Source: JAIBBV01 sp044347745
Lineage (GTDB): Bacteria; Bdellovibrionota_C; UBA2361; JAFLCA01
Direction of reading: 5' to 3'
Assembly: GCA_044347745.1 (NCBI GenBank)
Contig: JBIKUD010000012.1
Span: 15,641 to 79,640 of the forward strand
DNA: 64,000 bases
Part shown: one piece after another, positions 33,684 to 43,391 of the stretch
Layout of the letters: each line of letters opens with the position of its first letter
How positions within the stretch are numbered: position 1 is the stretch's first letter
Program-made: the position numbers and the translations under genes
Notes under the pieces: generated by a model
Seen by the model: the letters and a program-made list of their open reading frames with translations, nothing else
Told to the model about the DNA's origin: nothing
Databases searched by the model: none

Positions 33684-36121
33684 GACTCCCTTTCCTTAAT
33701 TACCCAGAATGTATCCCGATAAGCCTGGCGCACATCCTGGTCTTTCTCGTTGTTAAATTGCTGGATAATCAAGCGCAAGGCAGCAACATCGTTGTAGTCT
33801 TTTAATTTCTTTACCGCCAAAATCCGAATATCTTTATCAGGGTAATTAAGGAGTCCCAAGAGCCCTCCTAAACCCAGCTTGTCGGAATATCGATCTACTA
33901 CAGTTTTCACAACAGTGGTGTTGCGGGTATCGAGCAAGATATTTATGAGTCGCGAGTCTTTAGCGAATGCATCAAACGCATCTAAACTGCGAATGATATC
34001 ATCGGTAGTCACTAGATCGATAAATGACAGCACACCTACGGCGTGGGCAAACTGGGCACGGTTATCCCAATGATGAGCACGTATCCAATCAACTAATGAA
34101 ACAGCCGGTTCGGCACTCAAACTTTTTCCGCTTAAATTGTCGAATGCTTCTGCCAACAAAAGAGGGTCTGTACTGTCAGCCAATACGGCCAAAAGCACCT
34201 TCTCGGAATCGACATCAAACCAACGACCAAAATTATTTACATCCTCAACCCGCAAAATACCCGCTGCCGCGCGAATGAGGGAGCTCATCACATCAGGTGG
34301 AAGATCTCCCCTATCGCGTACGACTCCAAGAAAATAACCACGTACCTGCGAGAGGATCCCGCGCTCCATTGCCGTACTGGCAATAGCTCGAACACTCGAG
34401 TCGTTGCGCTCCGCAAGCAACTTAAGTGCCCACAAGACATCAGCATCGGGGATTTTATCACGACGTTGAATTACATCATCACCAAAAACCACCGACAGCT
34501 CAGGTGAAGAAAGAATTAATGCCAATGTAGAATGACTGGCAACATCTTCGAAACGTAGTGCATCACCAATCAGCTGTGCAACAACCGGCTGGTACTCCTC
34601 AAATTTACTCGTGTCTATGGCGAGCGCTGCTGCCAACCTGAGCACTACACTGGGATTAGTCGCGTATGCCTGGCGCAAATAGGAATTATGCGCCTCGGCG
34701 GGCAGTGTGGTGTCTAAGGACTGCAAAATAGCTTCGTAACTCGCAGGCATATCGCCTGACCTGAGGGTTCGAAGCCATTGCCGCACTTGTTCAGCGCTGC
34801 GAACGAGTCCTAGTCTGCGCGCACGATCGATAATTGACTTCTCACTCAGCGCTCTTAATTGCGGAGACTTTGCATCCTTGGCACTCTTCACCAAAATATC
34901 ATGCGCCAGCGGATCGTCAGAGTTAACTATTTTTTCAAGCTCTACTGAACGCTCTTGTAAAGATACCTGAGGTTCAGAAATTACATCGATAGCCTGACGG
35001 AGCTGTTCATTGCCTACCACGGTGCGATGTACGGCTAGCTCTGACTGAAGCTTATTCTCAACCAGCGCTGATTCCGGTTTAAATTGTTGCAACACTATTA
35101 CAAGCACAAGCGCGACAAGGACCGAGGCAGCCAGTAGCCTAACTGAAGTTTTCTGCATTATGCTTTGAGATGCTCCCGCCTTTGCATCTTTCGGCACTGG
35201 CACCACGGCACTAGGCCCTTTTAATGCGACGGCCTCCGCTGGTTTATGCTGGCGTGGTGCAATTTCTCGCTTCGTCGTGAGAGGAGCGCTCCCTTCACTA
35301 TGGACGCGCTGACGAATATCATGGATCGCTGTCAACACTTCGCCTGCATTCGCATACCGTTTTTCTGGATGCGGGTCTAAACAGCGAAAAATTACCTCCT
35401 CTGCCCAGACAGGAGGCTGATTCATAAAGGCTGCAATAGGCTTAACCGCGCCAAGGTCAAATTGGCCTATCCGGGCCGCAGGATTCTTTTCAAAAGGGTA
35501 ACGCTTCGTAAGCAAATGATACCCAAGCACCCCTAATGCAAACACATCAGTGGCTGGCTCTACCCCACCGCCGGATGCTTGCTCAGGAGCGATATAATGC
35601 ATAGTTTCAACCGGCGGTACCATGGCGGTGGCGGCGGCTTCAGCATCAAATGACCCCATGATTCCAACAAATTTGCAATCACCGCCGCGCTCAATCCAGA
35701 ATGACGAATGACAGAGATCACCGCAGACAATGTTGGCTTGATGAATTTTATCAATAAGCTTGAGCGCCCCCATAAACCGCCGCTCAGCTTCGGCAGGTTC
35801 AACATTTCCCCCTAAAAATGGGAGGCCGTCAAACTGGGGGAACACGGCAAAAGCCATTCCCGCATTATCAACGCCGAATGCTGAAACTTCAGCAACCTTG
35901 GGAATTAACTGGTGGATATGCGAAAGACGATCGAGGAATCTCCGCACCGCCTCTGAATTACGTTGCAAAGGATGACGTAATATCCACAGACTCACCCCCA
36001 CTCCGCGTGTTTTATCAACAGCTTTATACGAATCGGCCGAACGGGTAGACATCGAATGACCTTCGAGCGAGAAGTAGTCACCGATTGCTCCGGGGGTGTG
36101 TAAACTCGACTCTGCACTCAT
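33680..36121 (-). CDS. Membrane-anchored pseudokinase with C-terminal HEAT-like repeats
   Basis: The first 270 residues align with a Ser/Thr protein kinase fold: ALKLIDKIHQANIVCGDL, then HYIAPEQASGG, ATDVFALGVLGYHLLTKRYPF and CLDPHPEKRY. The catalytic residues are lost. The ATP-binding lysine position in strand 3 is tryptophan (VSLWIL), HRDLKxxN reads CGDLCHSSF, and the DFG site reads IMGSF. A proline-rich linker leads to one membrane helix (LLAASVLVALVLVIVLQQF, near residue 340). About 460 residues of helical-repeat text follow on the far side, ending YPDKDIRILAVKKLKDYND, as in HEAT repeats. It starts 28 bases after the sctV-like gene, so the two are likely co-transcribed. A scaffold or sensor role is inference. 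Confidence 0.85.
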   Translation of the reverse strand: MSAESSLHTPGAIGDYFSLEGHSMSTRSADSYKAVDKTRGVGVSLWILRHPLQRNSEAVRRFLDRLSHIHQLIPKVAEVSAFGVDNAGMAFAVFPQFDGLPFLGGNVEPAEAERRFMGALKLIDKIHQANIVCGDLCHSSFWIERGGDCKFVGIMGSFDAEAAATAMVPPVETMHYIAPEQASGGGVEPATDVFALGVLGYHLLTKRYPFEKNPAARIGQFDLGAVKPIAAFMNQPPVWAEEVIFRCLDPHPEKRYANAGEVLTAIHDIRQRVHSEGSAPLTTKREIAPRQHKPAEAVALKGPSAVVPVPKDAKAGASQSIMQKTSVRLLAASVLVALVLVIVLQQFKPESALVENKLQSELAVHRTVVGNEQLRQAIDVISEPQVSLQERSVELEKIVNSDDPLAHDILVKSAKDAKSPQLRALSEKSIIDRARRLGLVRSAEQVRQWLRTLRSGDMPASYEAILQSLDTTLPAEAHNSYLRQAYATNPSVVLRLAAALAIDTSKFEEYQPVVAQLIGDALRFEDVASHSTLALILSSPELSVVFGDDVIQRRDKIPDADVLWALKLLAERNDSSVRAIASTAMERGILSQVRGYFLGVVRDRGDLPPDVMSSLIRAAAGILRVEDVNNFGRWFDVDSEKVLLAVLADSTDPLLLAEAFDNLSGKSLSAEPAVSLVDWIRAHHWDNRAQFAHAVGVLSFIDLVTTDDIIRSLDAFDAFAKDSRLINILLDTRNTTVVKTVVDRYSDKLGLGGLLGLLNYPDKDIRILAVKKLKDYNDVAALRLIIQQFNNEKDQDVRQAYRDTFWVIKERES

Positions 36122-36149
36122 ACAATTTTAACTCGTTTAGTTAGAAATC

Positions 36150-38246
36150 TTACAACTGTTTGATTTGCCATTCACCAATAGGTTCAAGGGTGCAATCTCC
36201 CTCAATCTCATCAAGAGTGACCACTGCGATACGCACTCGTTCGTGACGCAAAAAATAAACAAGTTTGGCGCGTAATTCTGCCCGGCATAATACGGACACT
36301 GGAGTGAGCCCACTGCTCCGTATAGGCGCGATAAGACGACGGAGGCCTTTGCGTAGATCTTCAAGCTGACTTTGCGTAAGTTGCAACTGTCCAGATTCAG
36401 CCCCTACACCGGTCTCAAGTGTCTCTTCAACTTGCGCTGATAGCACATACACCTTCAATGTGTCTTTGCTCGATTTCAGTTTTGCAACAATATGCCTGCG
36501 CCGAGCCTGGCGCACAAACGTCACTACATCTTGAAGGTTAAAGCCATCGTCTGCTCCAAGGCTGGCTCCAAAAGATGAACAATAGCCAGCTATTGATTCA
36601 ATAATAGCCTTGAAGTCACGGATACTCACCCCTTCTCGCACGAGCTCCTGAAGCACCTCGGTTAGCCGTGAGATGTTCACATACTCCCTATTAAGCGCAT
36701 CGGCGATAAGCCCCGGATAGCGCTTTTCGAGTGATTTTAGCATGCTGTGCACTTCCGTTAAGTTCAGCACCTCTTCAGGATGCTCAGTGAAGAAAGCAGC
36801 TACCGACAACGCGATATATTCGAAAAAATCAAAGCTGCGAATTGCTCCAGCTTCCAATACCTTTTTAGTAGTGGGCAACTGCGAGGTCCAAAAAACGCGC
36901 TCTCCGCTTAAGGGATGCGCTGCCTCTTCGGCCACGGTCAGTCCTAGAACCGCAGCCTGGTCGGGGTTGGTTTCTACCAATAGACCATCCAGGACCACTG
37001 CTCCATTGCCGGCCACACTCCCATTGACTGAAAACGCAAATCGCGCGGGTGCACAATGAGGGTCTGGCACAACACTGACGTCTGGCAACTCGAGCCCCAT
37101 ATTCTGGCGCATTTCCGCCTGAAGCTCAGCCCAAAAAGCGCGGTAGCGTTGAGAATTGAGCTTATAGAGTCGATAGAGCACCTGTGCATCCAAATGTATT
37201 TGGAGTGGGGATTCGGCCCCGCGTTCGTCAAGTCCGAGGGGCAATGCTCGAGTACCGGGCAACCCCAGCGCAGTATCCCGGCGCATGGGCAACTCGGGGG
37301 CAAATTCACGCTCAGCGCGCAGCACCCAGACCCCAGCTCCCGCCAGTAAGCCTCCCATCACTAAAAAAGGGAGCGTCGGAATTCCAGGTAACACAGAAAT
37401 TAAGGCAGCAAGTGCACCGGCGAATACTAATGCACCTGGGCGCGAAAGCAGTTGCTCTCCAACGTCTGCACCGAGCGTCGTGTTTTCACCCGAGGCAACT
37501 CGGGTGACCACAATGCCTGCACATATAGAGATAAAAAGTGCTGGTATCTGACTGACGAGTCCATCTCCAACGGTGAGCACCGTATAGGTTTCGGCGGCTT
37601 CGCTAAAACTCATGCCCCCATGAATGCCGATGTAAATTCCGCCTACGATATTGGTAATAATTATAAAGAGACCCGCAATCGCATCGCCCTGCACAAATCG
37701 CATCGCTCCGTCCATCGATCCATACAACTGCGATTCTTTACGAAGATCTTCGCGTTTTTCTTGGGCTTGCTCAGCCGAAAGTAAGCCAGATCGTAAATCG
37801 GAATCAATTGCCATTTGCTTGCCCGGCAAAGAATCTAAAGCAAAACGGGCAGCCACTTCAGACACGCGGCTCGAGCCGCGTGCAATCACAATAAAATTTA
37901 CAATCGTAATAATGACAAAGATAATGAGCCCGACCAGCACTTCGCCGCGAATAAGAAATGTACCGAACGCCTCAATCACCCGGCCTGCATCTCCTGCGCT
38001 CAAAATAAGACGGGTCGAGGCAACGTTCAGGGCCAATCGAAAAAGGGTGGTCAGCAGCAACAACGAGGGGAACGCCAAAAGTGCTAGGGCGTTGGGCATG
38101 TACAGACCCACAAGCAGCATCAGCAATGCAAAGGAGATGTTCGCAGCCAAAAGAAAATCGAGCAGAAGCGTCGGCAGAGGAATAAGCAGCATCACCGTTA
38201 TTGCAACGACAAATAATGCTAATATGGTGTCACTGCGTTTGCGCAT
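36150..38246 (-). CDS. sctV: FHIPEP-family export-gate protein, SctV type (FlhA homologue)
   Basis: This 698-residue protein has the N-terminal membrane half of the type III export gate (LPTLLLDFLLAANISFALLM, then FPSLLLLTTLFRLALNVAST, then VSEVAARFALDSLPGKQMAIDADL-like text) and the cytosolic C-terminal ring domain. The phrase ESQLYGSMDGAMRFVQGDAIAG and VREGVSIRDFKAIIESIA fit the virulence-type SctV branch better than flagellar FlhA. None of the partner genes (sctR, S, T, U, N) is in the window. It is followed by the pseudokinase and thioredoxin-fold genes, forming a three-gene operon, and lies behind the Tad genes with a 170-base gap. Confidence 0.85.
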   Translation of the reverse strand: MRKRSDTILALFVVAITVMLLIPLPTLLLDFLLAANISFALLMLLVGLYMPNALALLAFPSLLLLTTLFRLALNVASTRLILSAGDAGRVIEAFGTFLIRGEVLVGLIIFVIITIVNFIVIARGSSRVSEVAARFALDSLPGKQMAIDSDLRSGLLSAEQAQEKREDLRKESQLYGSMDGAMRFVQGDAIAGLFIIITNIVGGIYIGIHGGMSFSEAAETYTVLTVGDGLVSQIPALFISICAGIVVTRVASGENTTLGADVGEQLLSRPGALVFAGALAALISVLPGIPTLPFLVMGGLLAGAGVWVLRAEREFAPELPMRRDTALGLPGTRALPLGLDERGAESPLQIHLDAQVLYRLYKLNSQRYRAFWAELQAEMRQNMGLELPDVSVVPDPHCAPARFAFSVNGSVAGNGAVVLDGLLVETNPDQAAVLGLTVAEEAAHPLSGERVFWTSQLPTTKKVLEAGAIRSFDFFEYIALSVAAFFTEHPEEVLNLTEVHSMLKSLEKRYPGLIADALNREYVNISRLTEVLQELVREGVSIRDFKAIIESIAGYCSSFGASLGADDGFNLQDVVTFVRQARRRHIVAKLKSSKDTLKVYVLSAQVEETLETGVGAESGQLQLTQSQLEDLRKGLRRLIAPIRSSGLTPVSVLCRAELRAKLVYFLRHERVRIAVVTLDEIEGDCTLEPIGEWQIKQL

Positions 38247-38418
38247 TACTAAAATTGCCTTTTCTGTGCGTTTGTTCCCTACCTAGTATATCGGCCTTTT
38301 CAGCATTCGGAAAAGTAGTTAGTTCGCTTTAAAAAGTCCTGAAAATGCCTAAAAACTGAGGGATAGGAAGAGGCCCCACCGAGCTCAAACTGACGCGAGT
38401 TGAATGCGAAGTTTGTGT

Positions 38419-39342
38419 TTACTTAAACGCGTTCTGAACTTGCAGCCCAAAGCCTATCAACAGAATCACGAGAAAGCCGCAGAATACGAGCGCAACCGGA
38501 CCAGTCGCTTCCAGCTCAAGCTTTTTAATCTTGGCCTCAATTTTGGCCTCACGCTGCGCACCAACAGCATCAGCTAGCTCTTGAAGCTGTCTGGTAATTT
38601 CACCACCGTGCTTAGCTACCTGCGAAAGCGACATAAAAGCATGTTTAAGCTCGGTGTGTCCCGACAATCGACCCGTTTCGAGCAAAGCATCCTCTAATGA
38701 AACGCCCGCCTTTACATAAAACTGGGCATGACGCAGAAGCTCGGTCACCACATTATGGCTATCTCGCTCATCTGCCATTGATACTACCCGCTGCAAACAG
38801 GGCCCAATATCAAGCGAGCTACTTACTCCAATTGCAATCTGCTCGACCACCAGCGGCAAGTAGAACATAATTTCTTCGCCGCGATGGGCCACTTTGCGGT
38901 CTAGAATGGAAAAAGGGGCCTGCAAGCCAACCAGCACTCCCATAATCAGACCCACGAGAGCAAACGTAAATCCCATTTGCCCCATCAGCAAAGCACCGAT
39001 AGGTGCTGCGACAATAGGAATAATAAGGCGCATGCGCTGGAACTCACGCTTTTCTTGTTCGGTAAATATTCCTGCGTGAAAGAAGCGTTCATCGAGGGTA
39101 GGAGGAACTTTTGCCGCTCCCTTTTTTTTGGTCTCAGCCTTTAGTCGCTCGAACTCCTTTCCTGAAGGGTCATTACGCAGTCGCGCTCGCTCCTCACTCG
39201 GTGTTCCAAGTCCAGCGCCGGCACTCATGAGATTACGCAAATTGGCTGAACGACGCGGAGCTAATAAAAAATAGAGGAAGGCCCCCCCTGAAACAAGGGC
39301 AAAAACAAGCGCTACAATTCCCACGAGTACTCTGGTTTCCAT
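38419..39342 (-). CDS. tadC: Tad/Flp pilus inner-membrane platform protein TadC
   Basis: TadC is a type II secretion F-domain protein that, with TadB, forms the inner-membrane platform for Flp pilus assembly. The 307-residue protein has an N-terminal membrane helix, a cytoplasmic domain, two closely spaced helices (near 105-145) and the F domain (VEQIAIGVSSSLDIGPCLQ, ELKHAFMSLSQVAKHGGEITRQLQELAD), and ends with a membrane helix. It starts two bases after the tadB stop. Confidence 0.9.
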   Translation of the reverse strand: METRVLVGIVALVFALVSGGAFLYFLLAPRRSANLRNLMSAGAGLGTPSEERARLRNDPSGKEFERLKAETKKKGAAKVPPTLDERFFHAGIFTEQEKREFQRMRLIIPIVAAPIGALLMGQMGFTFALVGLIMGVLVGLQAPFSILDRKVAHRGEEIMFYLPLVVEQIAIGVSSSLDIGPCLQRVVSMADERDSHNVVTELLRHAQFYVKAGVSLEDALLETGRLSGHTELKHAFMSLSQVAKHGGEITRQLQELADAVGAQREAKIEAKIKKLELEATGPVALVFCGFLVILLIGFGLQVQNAFK

Positions 39343-39344
39343 TC

Positions 39345-40325
39345 CTAGGTCCTAATACGGGTAACTTGACGTACCCAGAATATGCCCAGCAGAATTACCA
39401 CTATTGCAAACTGCCAAACCTGCCAACCAAATGGGTCATTCCATGCACCCACCACAGCTTGGGGATATACAAAATAAAGGTACACTTCCAAGCCAACCAA
39501 AATTGAAATAATGAACCAGATAGACCCGCGTTGCATACCTACTGCAGCGTTCGCCGAGGCCCTAAAGTATTGGCGTTTACGCACCTGCTTTGCCAAGCGG
39601 TCGAGCGTATCTGAAAGGTTACCACCCACACGGCGACTTAAAAGCAATGCTTGCACAAAGAGTTCAATTTCTGGATGAAACACATCCTCACCAAAAGCAC
39701 CGATGGATTTGTCTTCTGATACGCCGAAACGAAGCCGCTCAATCATTAATTCAACTTCTTGACGCACGACGGACCCGGGTTCTAGTCCCTGGGCTCCTGT
39801 TTCAAGGGCTCCCATGGCATTCATACCGGTTTTAAGAAGTCCTACAAGCGAGAGCAAAAATTGAGGATAATCTGCATCAAATGCTTTAAAACGCCTTTCG
39901 ATAGCAGTGTTTAAAAGCCAGCGCATAAAAAGTGGGCCGGTCATAAGCGAAATAGCTTGGATGGCCATATTAAACTTGGCCACCGCGAATGAAAAAGCCA
40001 ATATGCTGATACCAAGTTCTGCCAACCTAAAGGCAACTGGCGGAAGCTTCCACTGCGCAAATTTTAGCTTTTTTTGCAGCGTAATTTTGGAATCAACAAC
40101 TTTTTGGACTTTTGATTCTTGGGCAGTTTTAAAAATACTAATTCGTTCAGAGTTGCGCGGGGATGCCTTTTCGGACTGCACCCGCTGGGTGTTCACAATA
40201 TTTCGGATATTGCTCCGCACTGCACCTTTGTTTCCACCAAAGATGGGCAGGTCTAAAAGCAGTGCGGCTGCCACAAAAGCAGACACAAAAAAAAGTACTA
40301 TAATAATTATTAAGCCGATGCCCAT
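39345..40325 (-). CDS. tadB: Tad/Flp pilus inner-membrane platform protein TadB
   Basis: The 326-residue protein is a second type II secretion F-domain protein. Typical text includes FDADYPQFLLSLVGLLKTGMNAMGALETGAQ and VQALLLSRRVGGNLSDTLDRLAKQVRKR, flanked by membrane helices at the N-terminus, middle and C-terminus. Its place between the CpaF ATPase and TadC matches Tad loci. Confidence 0.9.
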   Translation of the reverse strand: MGIGLIIIIVLFFVSAFVAAALLLDLPIFGGNKGAVRSNIRNIVNTQRVQSEKASPRNSERISIFKTAQESKVQKVVDSKITLQKKLKFAQWKLPPVAFRLAELGISILAFSFAVAKFNMAIQAISLMTGPLFMRWLLNTAIERRFKAFDADYPQFLLSLVGLLKTGMNAMGALETGAQGLEPGSVVRQEVELMIERLRFGVSEDKSIGAFGEDVFHPEIELFVQALLLSRRVGGNLSDTLDRLAKQVRKRQYFRASANAAVGMQRGSIWFIISILVGLEVYLYFVYPQAVVGAWNDPFGWQVWQFAIVVILLGIFWVRQVTRIRT

Positions 40326-40340
40326 GCGAAGTTTCGCCCA

Positions 40341-41879
40341 CTAGCCCATTGAACTAAAGGTAACTTCCTGAGGAGAATCTCCCAGGTAAATTCCATCTTC
40401 TGACAGCACGTCATCAAAGTTACTTGACCATGAGTCAACGCGCCACGCTGGACGTTCTCCGGTTTTGACCATGGTGAACATCGGGCGAACTTGAATTACG
40501 CCCTCAACAAAATGCCCAACTTCAATCACTTCACCAATTCGCGGTTTGCCCGTGCCTTTTTCACGGAAGAGCCAAATCACGCAATCAACAGCTAATGCAA
40601 TTTGCTGACGAATAATTTCAACAGACACCGATTTTTGCGCTCGGCCCAGCAAACTTTCAAGGCGCACCAATGTCTCTCGAGCATTACGCGCATGAATAGT
40701 TGAAAATCCAACGTGCCCCGTTTGTGCGCTTTCAAGAAAAGCTTCAGCAGCATACGGCGTACGCATTTCTCCAAGGATAACGCGCGTAGGCGTCATACGA
40801 AGCGTGGTCTTAATATGTTCTTGTAATGTCACCTCACCCACACCTTCGGTGTTGGCAGTGCGCGATACGAGCGAGCGAAAATAGGGATGCTGAAAATTAA
40901 GTTCGGGCGTGTCCTCAACCGCAACAATAGATTCATCAGGCCCAAACTGGGTACCTAAACACTTAAGGAGCGTTGTTTTTCCTGTGCCTGTTTCACCCGC
41001 AACCATGATAGTTGCCCTGCCGCTACGCACCAAACAAGCTAGGTAATTAATAATAAGTGGCGGCGCAACTTGGTAAGTCACCAAGCTCTCAAGCGAACAT
41101 TCCATCACTCGAGGCACACGAATACAAAGAAGTGGCCCGCGAGCACCACACACGCTTTCATGAATGGCGCAAAGCCGAATACCGTTCGGAAAGGAGGCAT
41201 CTACGGTGTGCTGCTGAGTGGTCAACGATTTACCGAGGCGCAAGAGCAAACGATCAATAAATGAAACGTAGGCCGCATGATTTGGCCAATGAATACCAGT
41301 TGTTTCACTTACTTTACCGCGCTGTAACACCACGGTTTGATAATCGTAAACATGGATATCTGTCACTTCACGGTTATCAATAAGCGGTTGCAGCACCCCC
41401 CAACCCATCAAATCTTTTTGCAGATGAATAATGACATTGGCTCGCTCGATATCATCGAGTGCTTCATTTCGGCGCCTGAGCACTTTGTCTACCGCTTGAG
41501 CAATCTGGGTTTCCGACACCATTTGCCCCGCATCCATGCCCTGCTGAGTATTTGAATCTGAGCCAAGTTCTCGGCGAGCCTCTCTTAATACGGTGCTGGC
41601 AAGTGGAGAAAGCTTACTTCGAGTATGCGCTTGGGAGGCAGGTCGTGCAGCCTGACTGCTCGCAGTGCTTTTAGGTGCCTGAGCTCCGGTTGATGCTACT
41701 GGCCTGGTTGCTGAAGCTGATACCGAGGCTGTGTTAGTTACAGAATCCGATTGAGGATTCGCACTGGCACCTCCACTTTTAGGCCCAGGCAAAAAAGCTG
41801 ATCGGTCTATAGGCCTATTCTGGGTTGAACGCGTTGAAAAAAGGCCAAGTATGGAGTCTTTATCTGAGCCGTTGCTCAT
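40341..41879 (-). CDS. cpaF: Tad/Flp pilus assembly ATPase CpaF (TadA)
   Basis: CpaF powers Flp pilus assembly. The C-terminal 380 residues are a secretion ATPase with Walker A GETGTGKTTLLKCLG, the Asp box IVAVEDTPELNFQHP, Walker B region RVILGEMRTPYAAE and the His box QTGHVGFSTIHARNA. The first 110 residues are a Ser/Ala/Pro-rich, probably disordered leader. I chose the ATG at 41879, since the extension to 41885 uses a TTG; AAGG lies ten bases upstream of the ATG. Confidence 0.93.
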   Translation of the reverse strand: MSNGSDKDSILGLFSTRSTQNRPIDRSAFLPGPKSGGASANPQSDSVTNTASVSASATRPVASTGAQAPKSTASSQAARPASQAHTRSKLSPLASTVLREARRELGSDSNTQQGMDAGQMVSETQIAQAVDKVLRRRNEALDDIERANVIIHLQKDLMGWGVLQPLIDNREVTDIHVYDYQTVVLQRGKVSETTGIHWPNHAAYVSFIDRLLLRLGKSLTTQQHTVDASFPNGIRLCAIHESVCGARGPLLCIRVPRVMECSLESLVTYQVAPPLIINYLACLVRSGRATIMVAGETGTGKTTLLKCLGTQFGPDESIVAVEDTPELNFQHPYFRSLVSRTANTEGVGEVTLQEHIKTTLRMTPTRVILGEMRTPYAAEAFLESAQTGHVGFSTIHARNARETLVRLESLLGRAQKSVSVEIIRQQIALAVDCVIWLFREKGTGKPRIGEVIEVGHFVEGVIQVRPMFTMVKTGERPAWRVDSWSSNFDDVLSEDGIYLGDSPQEVTFSSMG

Positions 41880-41949
41880 AATCAATCAACCTTAAAGTAC
41901 ACAACCGCTTCAAAAAGGCAGAAATGGAATGAGCAACCCCCAGGGAAAC

Positions 41950-42840
41950 TTATTTCGCTTCCTGAGCTGGAACCATCTTCCCGCCCTGCATACAAAACTC
42001 TTCTAACTTCCCGTCCTTGCCGCGCATGCGCACAGTCCCTTCACAAGGAGCTGCTTGGGCAGCAGGCTGACCGGAACTCCCTAACAAATCGTCCACAGTA
42101 ATCGGATTGGTGTTACCACCTTTGCCAGGATCGTTATCGCCTCTCAGCGACAAGCTGATGCTACCGGTAGTGGTTGCCAACTGAATTTTATTTGCATCTG
42201 CCGCTGAAACAAGCAGAGTTACGGTGCTTGGCACTTGCTGGCCAGGCTTTGTTGCCGCATCTAGATCTCTTTCAGCAGAAAGCACTCGCGCATTTTGCAC
42301 AATCACGTTTACGCCTGGCTGACCACGAACTCTGGTAGCCCAAACCACATCGACTCGCGCTCCTGCCCTCGCCCAGCCCTCAACGCCGCTACGCGCATCT
42401 ACTCGAATCGTCACGGCTCGGTACCCTTCGGGAATATTTGCAGTTAGCGCATTTGTTGGGCGGACGTTGGTAATAAAATCTCTATACAAAGGCTGCCCAG
42501 GCACAATTAAGCTGCGCGCGTAGGTACCCTTTATTTCTTCAAAATCTTTAATCACTCGGCTCGTCACGCCAACTTGAGGGCGAGCTTCGCGGCGAAACAT
42601 CGCCGGCTCTAATGGGGTACCTGCATCAACCTTCTGTAAAGGCACCAGCACATCGACCATTTTAATTTCAGCCTGTTTCTCGACGACCACGGTCTTAGCA
42701 ACCTCAGTCGGAGCAGGCCTATAAAGGAAAAGAAAAGCTATTGCCGAAAATAAACACACAGCGACGAGGCCAAAAAGCACCACCACTTTCGCCTTGTCAG
42801 ATTGCCTTGAGGGCCCAAACCCTCCGAATTGCCTCGTCAT
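41950..42840 (-). CDS. cpaB: Flp pilus assembly protein CpaB (RcpC)
   Basis: CpaB is a periplasmic, membrane-anchored protein with a SAF domain that supports Flp pilus assembly. The 296-residue protein has one N-terminal membrane helix (VVVLFGLVAVCLFSAIAFLFLY), the SAF region (MVDVLVPLQKVDAGTPLEPAMFRRE) and the RcpC/CpaB domain (YRAVTIRVDARSGVEGWARAGARVDVVW). The C-terminus has a cysteine pair (CEGTVRMRGKDGKLEEFC). The secretin gene that normally follows is absent here; cpaF follows instead. Confidence 0.92.
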   Translation of the reverse strand: MTRQFGGFGPSRQSDKAKVVVLFGLVAVCLFSAIAFLFLYRPAPTEVAKTVVVEKQAEIKMVDVLVPLQKVDAGTPLEPAMFRREARPQVGVTSRVIKDFEEIKGTYARSLIVPGQPLYRDFITNVRPTNALTANIPEGYRAVTIRVDARSGVEGWARAGARVDVVWATRVRGQPGVNVIVQNARVLSAERDLDAATKPGQQVPSTVTLLVSAADANKIQLATTTGSISLSLRGDNDPGKGGNTNPITVDDLLGSSGQPAAQAAPCEGTVRMRGKDGKLEEFCMQGGKMVPAQEAK

Positions 42841-43139
42841 AAATACTTCCCTGAAGATTAGTCTCTAAAAGCTAAGCCCTTAAACCCTTAGGACCTACTT
42901 TTTTGACTTCCCCAACTACCATTATCGACTGTAAGAGGCAGGAACTTTAACTACTTACCGAAGCAAAGCAGCGACTCCTTTGCTCCCGCTCTACGAAATA
43001 TTTGTATCGCCATCCAAACCACTCTCCTCTGAACTATATTTGGCACTCTTATTCCCCAATAAGTGCCAAAACTTCTCCAAAGAAGCTTCAGAAGTGGTGA
43101 GCAAACGCCCACCACTTCTGACATTAGGCGAACCAGCTC
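42841..43139. other. Leader region between flp and cpaB
   Basis: No gene is visible in these 299 bases. It contains the stem-loop behind flp (43088-43121), and the text between is AT-rich and non-coding in appearance. Confidence 0.45.
43088..43121 (-). terminator. Stem-loop directly after flp (partial terminator or transcript stabiliser)
   Basis: TCAGAAGTGGT (43088-43098) pairs perfectly with ACCACTTCTGA (43111-43121) across a 12-base loop. It lies about 20 bases behind the flp stop. The minus strand continues with AGCTTCTTTGG, a weak T-run. Such a hairpin would allow high pilin expression with partial read-through into cpaB. Confidence 0.55.
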
Positions 43140-43316
43140 TTAGTTAGCATTGCTAATAGAGGTTCCAATTGATTCAAACTTAGCTGAAGCTGCACCACCT
43201 AATGTGGTTACGGCAGCAATACATACTACCGCGATCAAAGCTACAAGCAGCGCATACTCAACAAGACTTGCGCCTTTTTGCTTCTTATTCTCAACATTTA
43301 AATTCTTCTGGTTCAT
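43140..43316 (-). CDS. flp: Flp-type pilin subunit
   Basis: This 58-residue protein reads MNQKNLNVENKKQKGASLVEYALLV... The basic leader ending in KG, then ASLVEYALLVALIAVV, is the Flp prepilin signature, with the conserved Glu five residues after the cleavage glycine. GGAGG lies five bases before the ATG, a strong site fitting an abundant pilin. The rest is alanine/serine-rich. It lies between cpaE and cpaB. A prepilin peptidase would be needed to process it; none is in the window. Confidence 0.93.
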   Translation of the reverse strand: MNQKNLNVENKKQKGASLVEYALLVALIAVVCIAAVTTLGGAASAKFESIGTSISNAN

Positions 43317-43391
43317 ATTCCTCCAATAATAAAATCATCTAACCAATTTAAGACCTAGAAACTCGGAAAACCGCTCATGTATTTTAATACC

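Noticed and set aside
36150..38246. Flagellar FlhA as the identity of the export-gate protein
   Set aside because: The diagnostic text (ESQLYGSMDGAMRFVQGDAIAG, VREGVSIRDF) fits SctV better, and no flagellar export genes are adjacent; FlhA remains a less likely alternative.
37651..38286. 211-codon plus-strand open frame
   Set aside because: It is antisense to the well-supported SctV gene and shows shadow composition.
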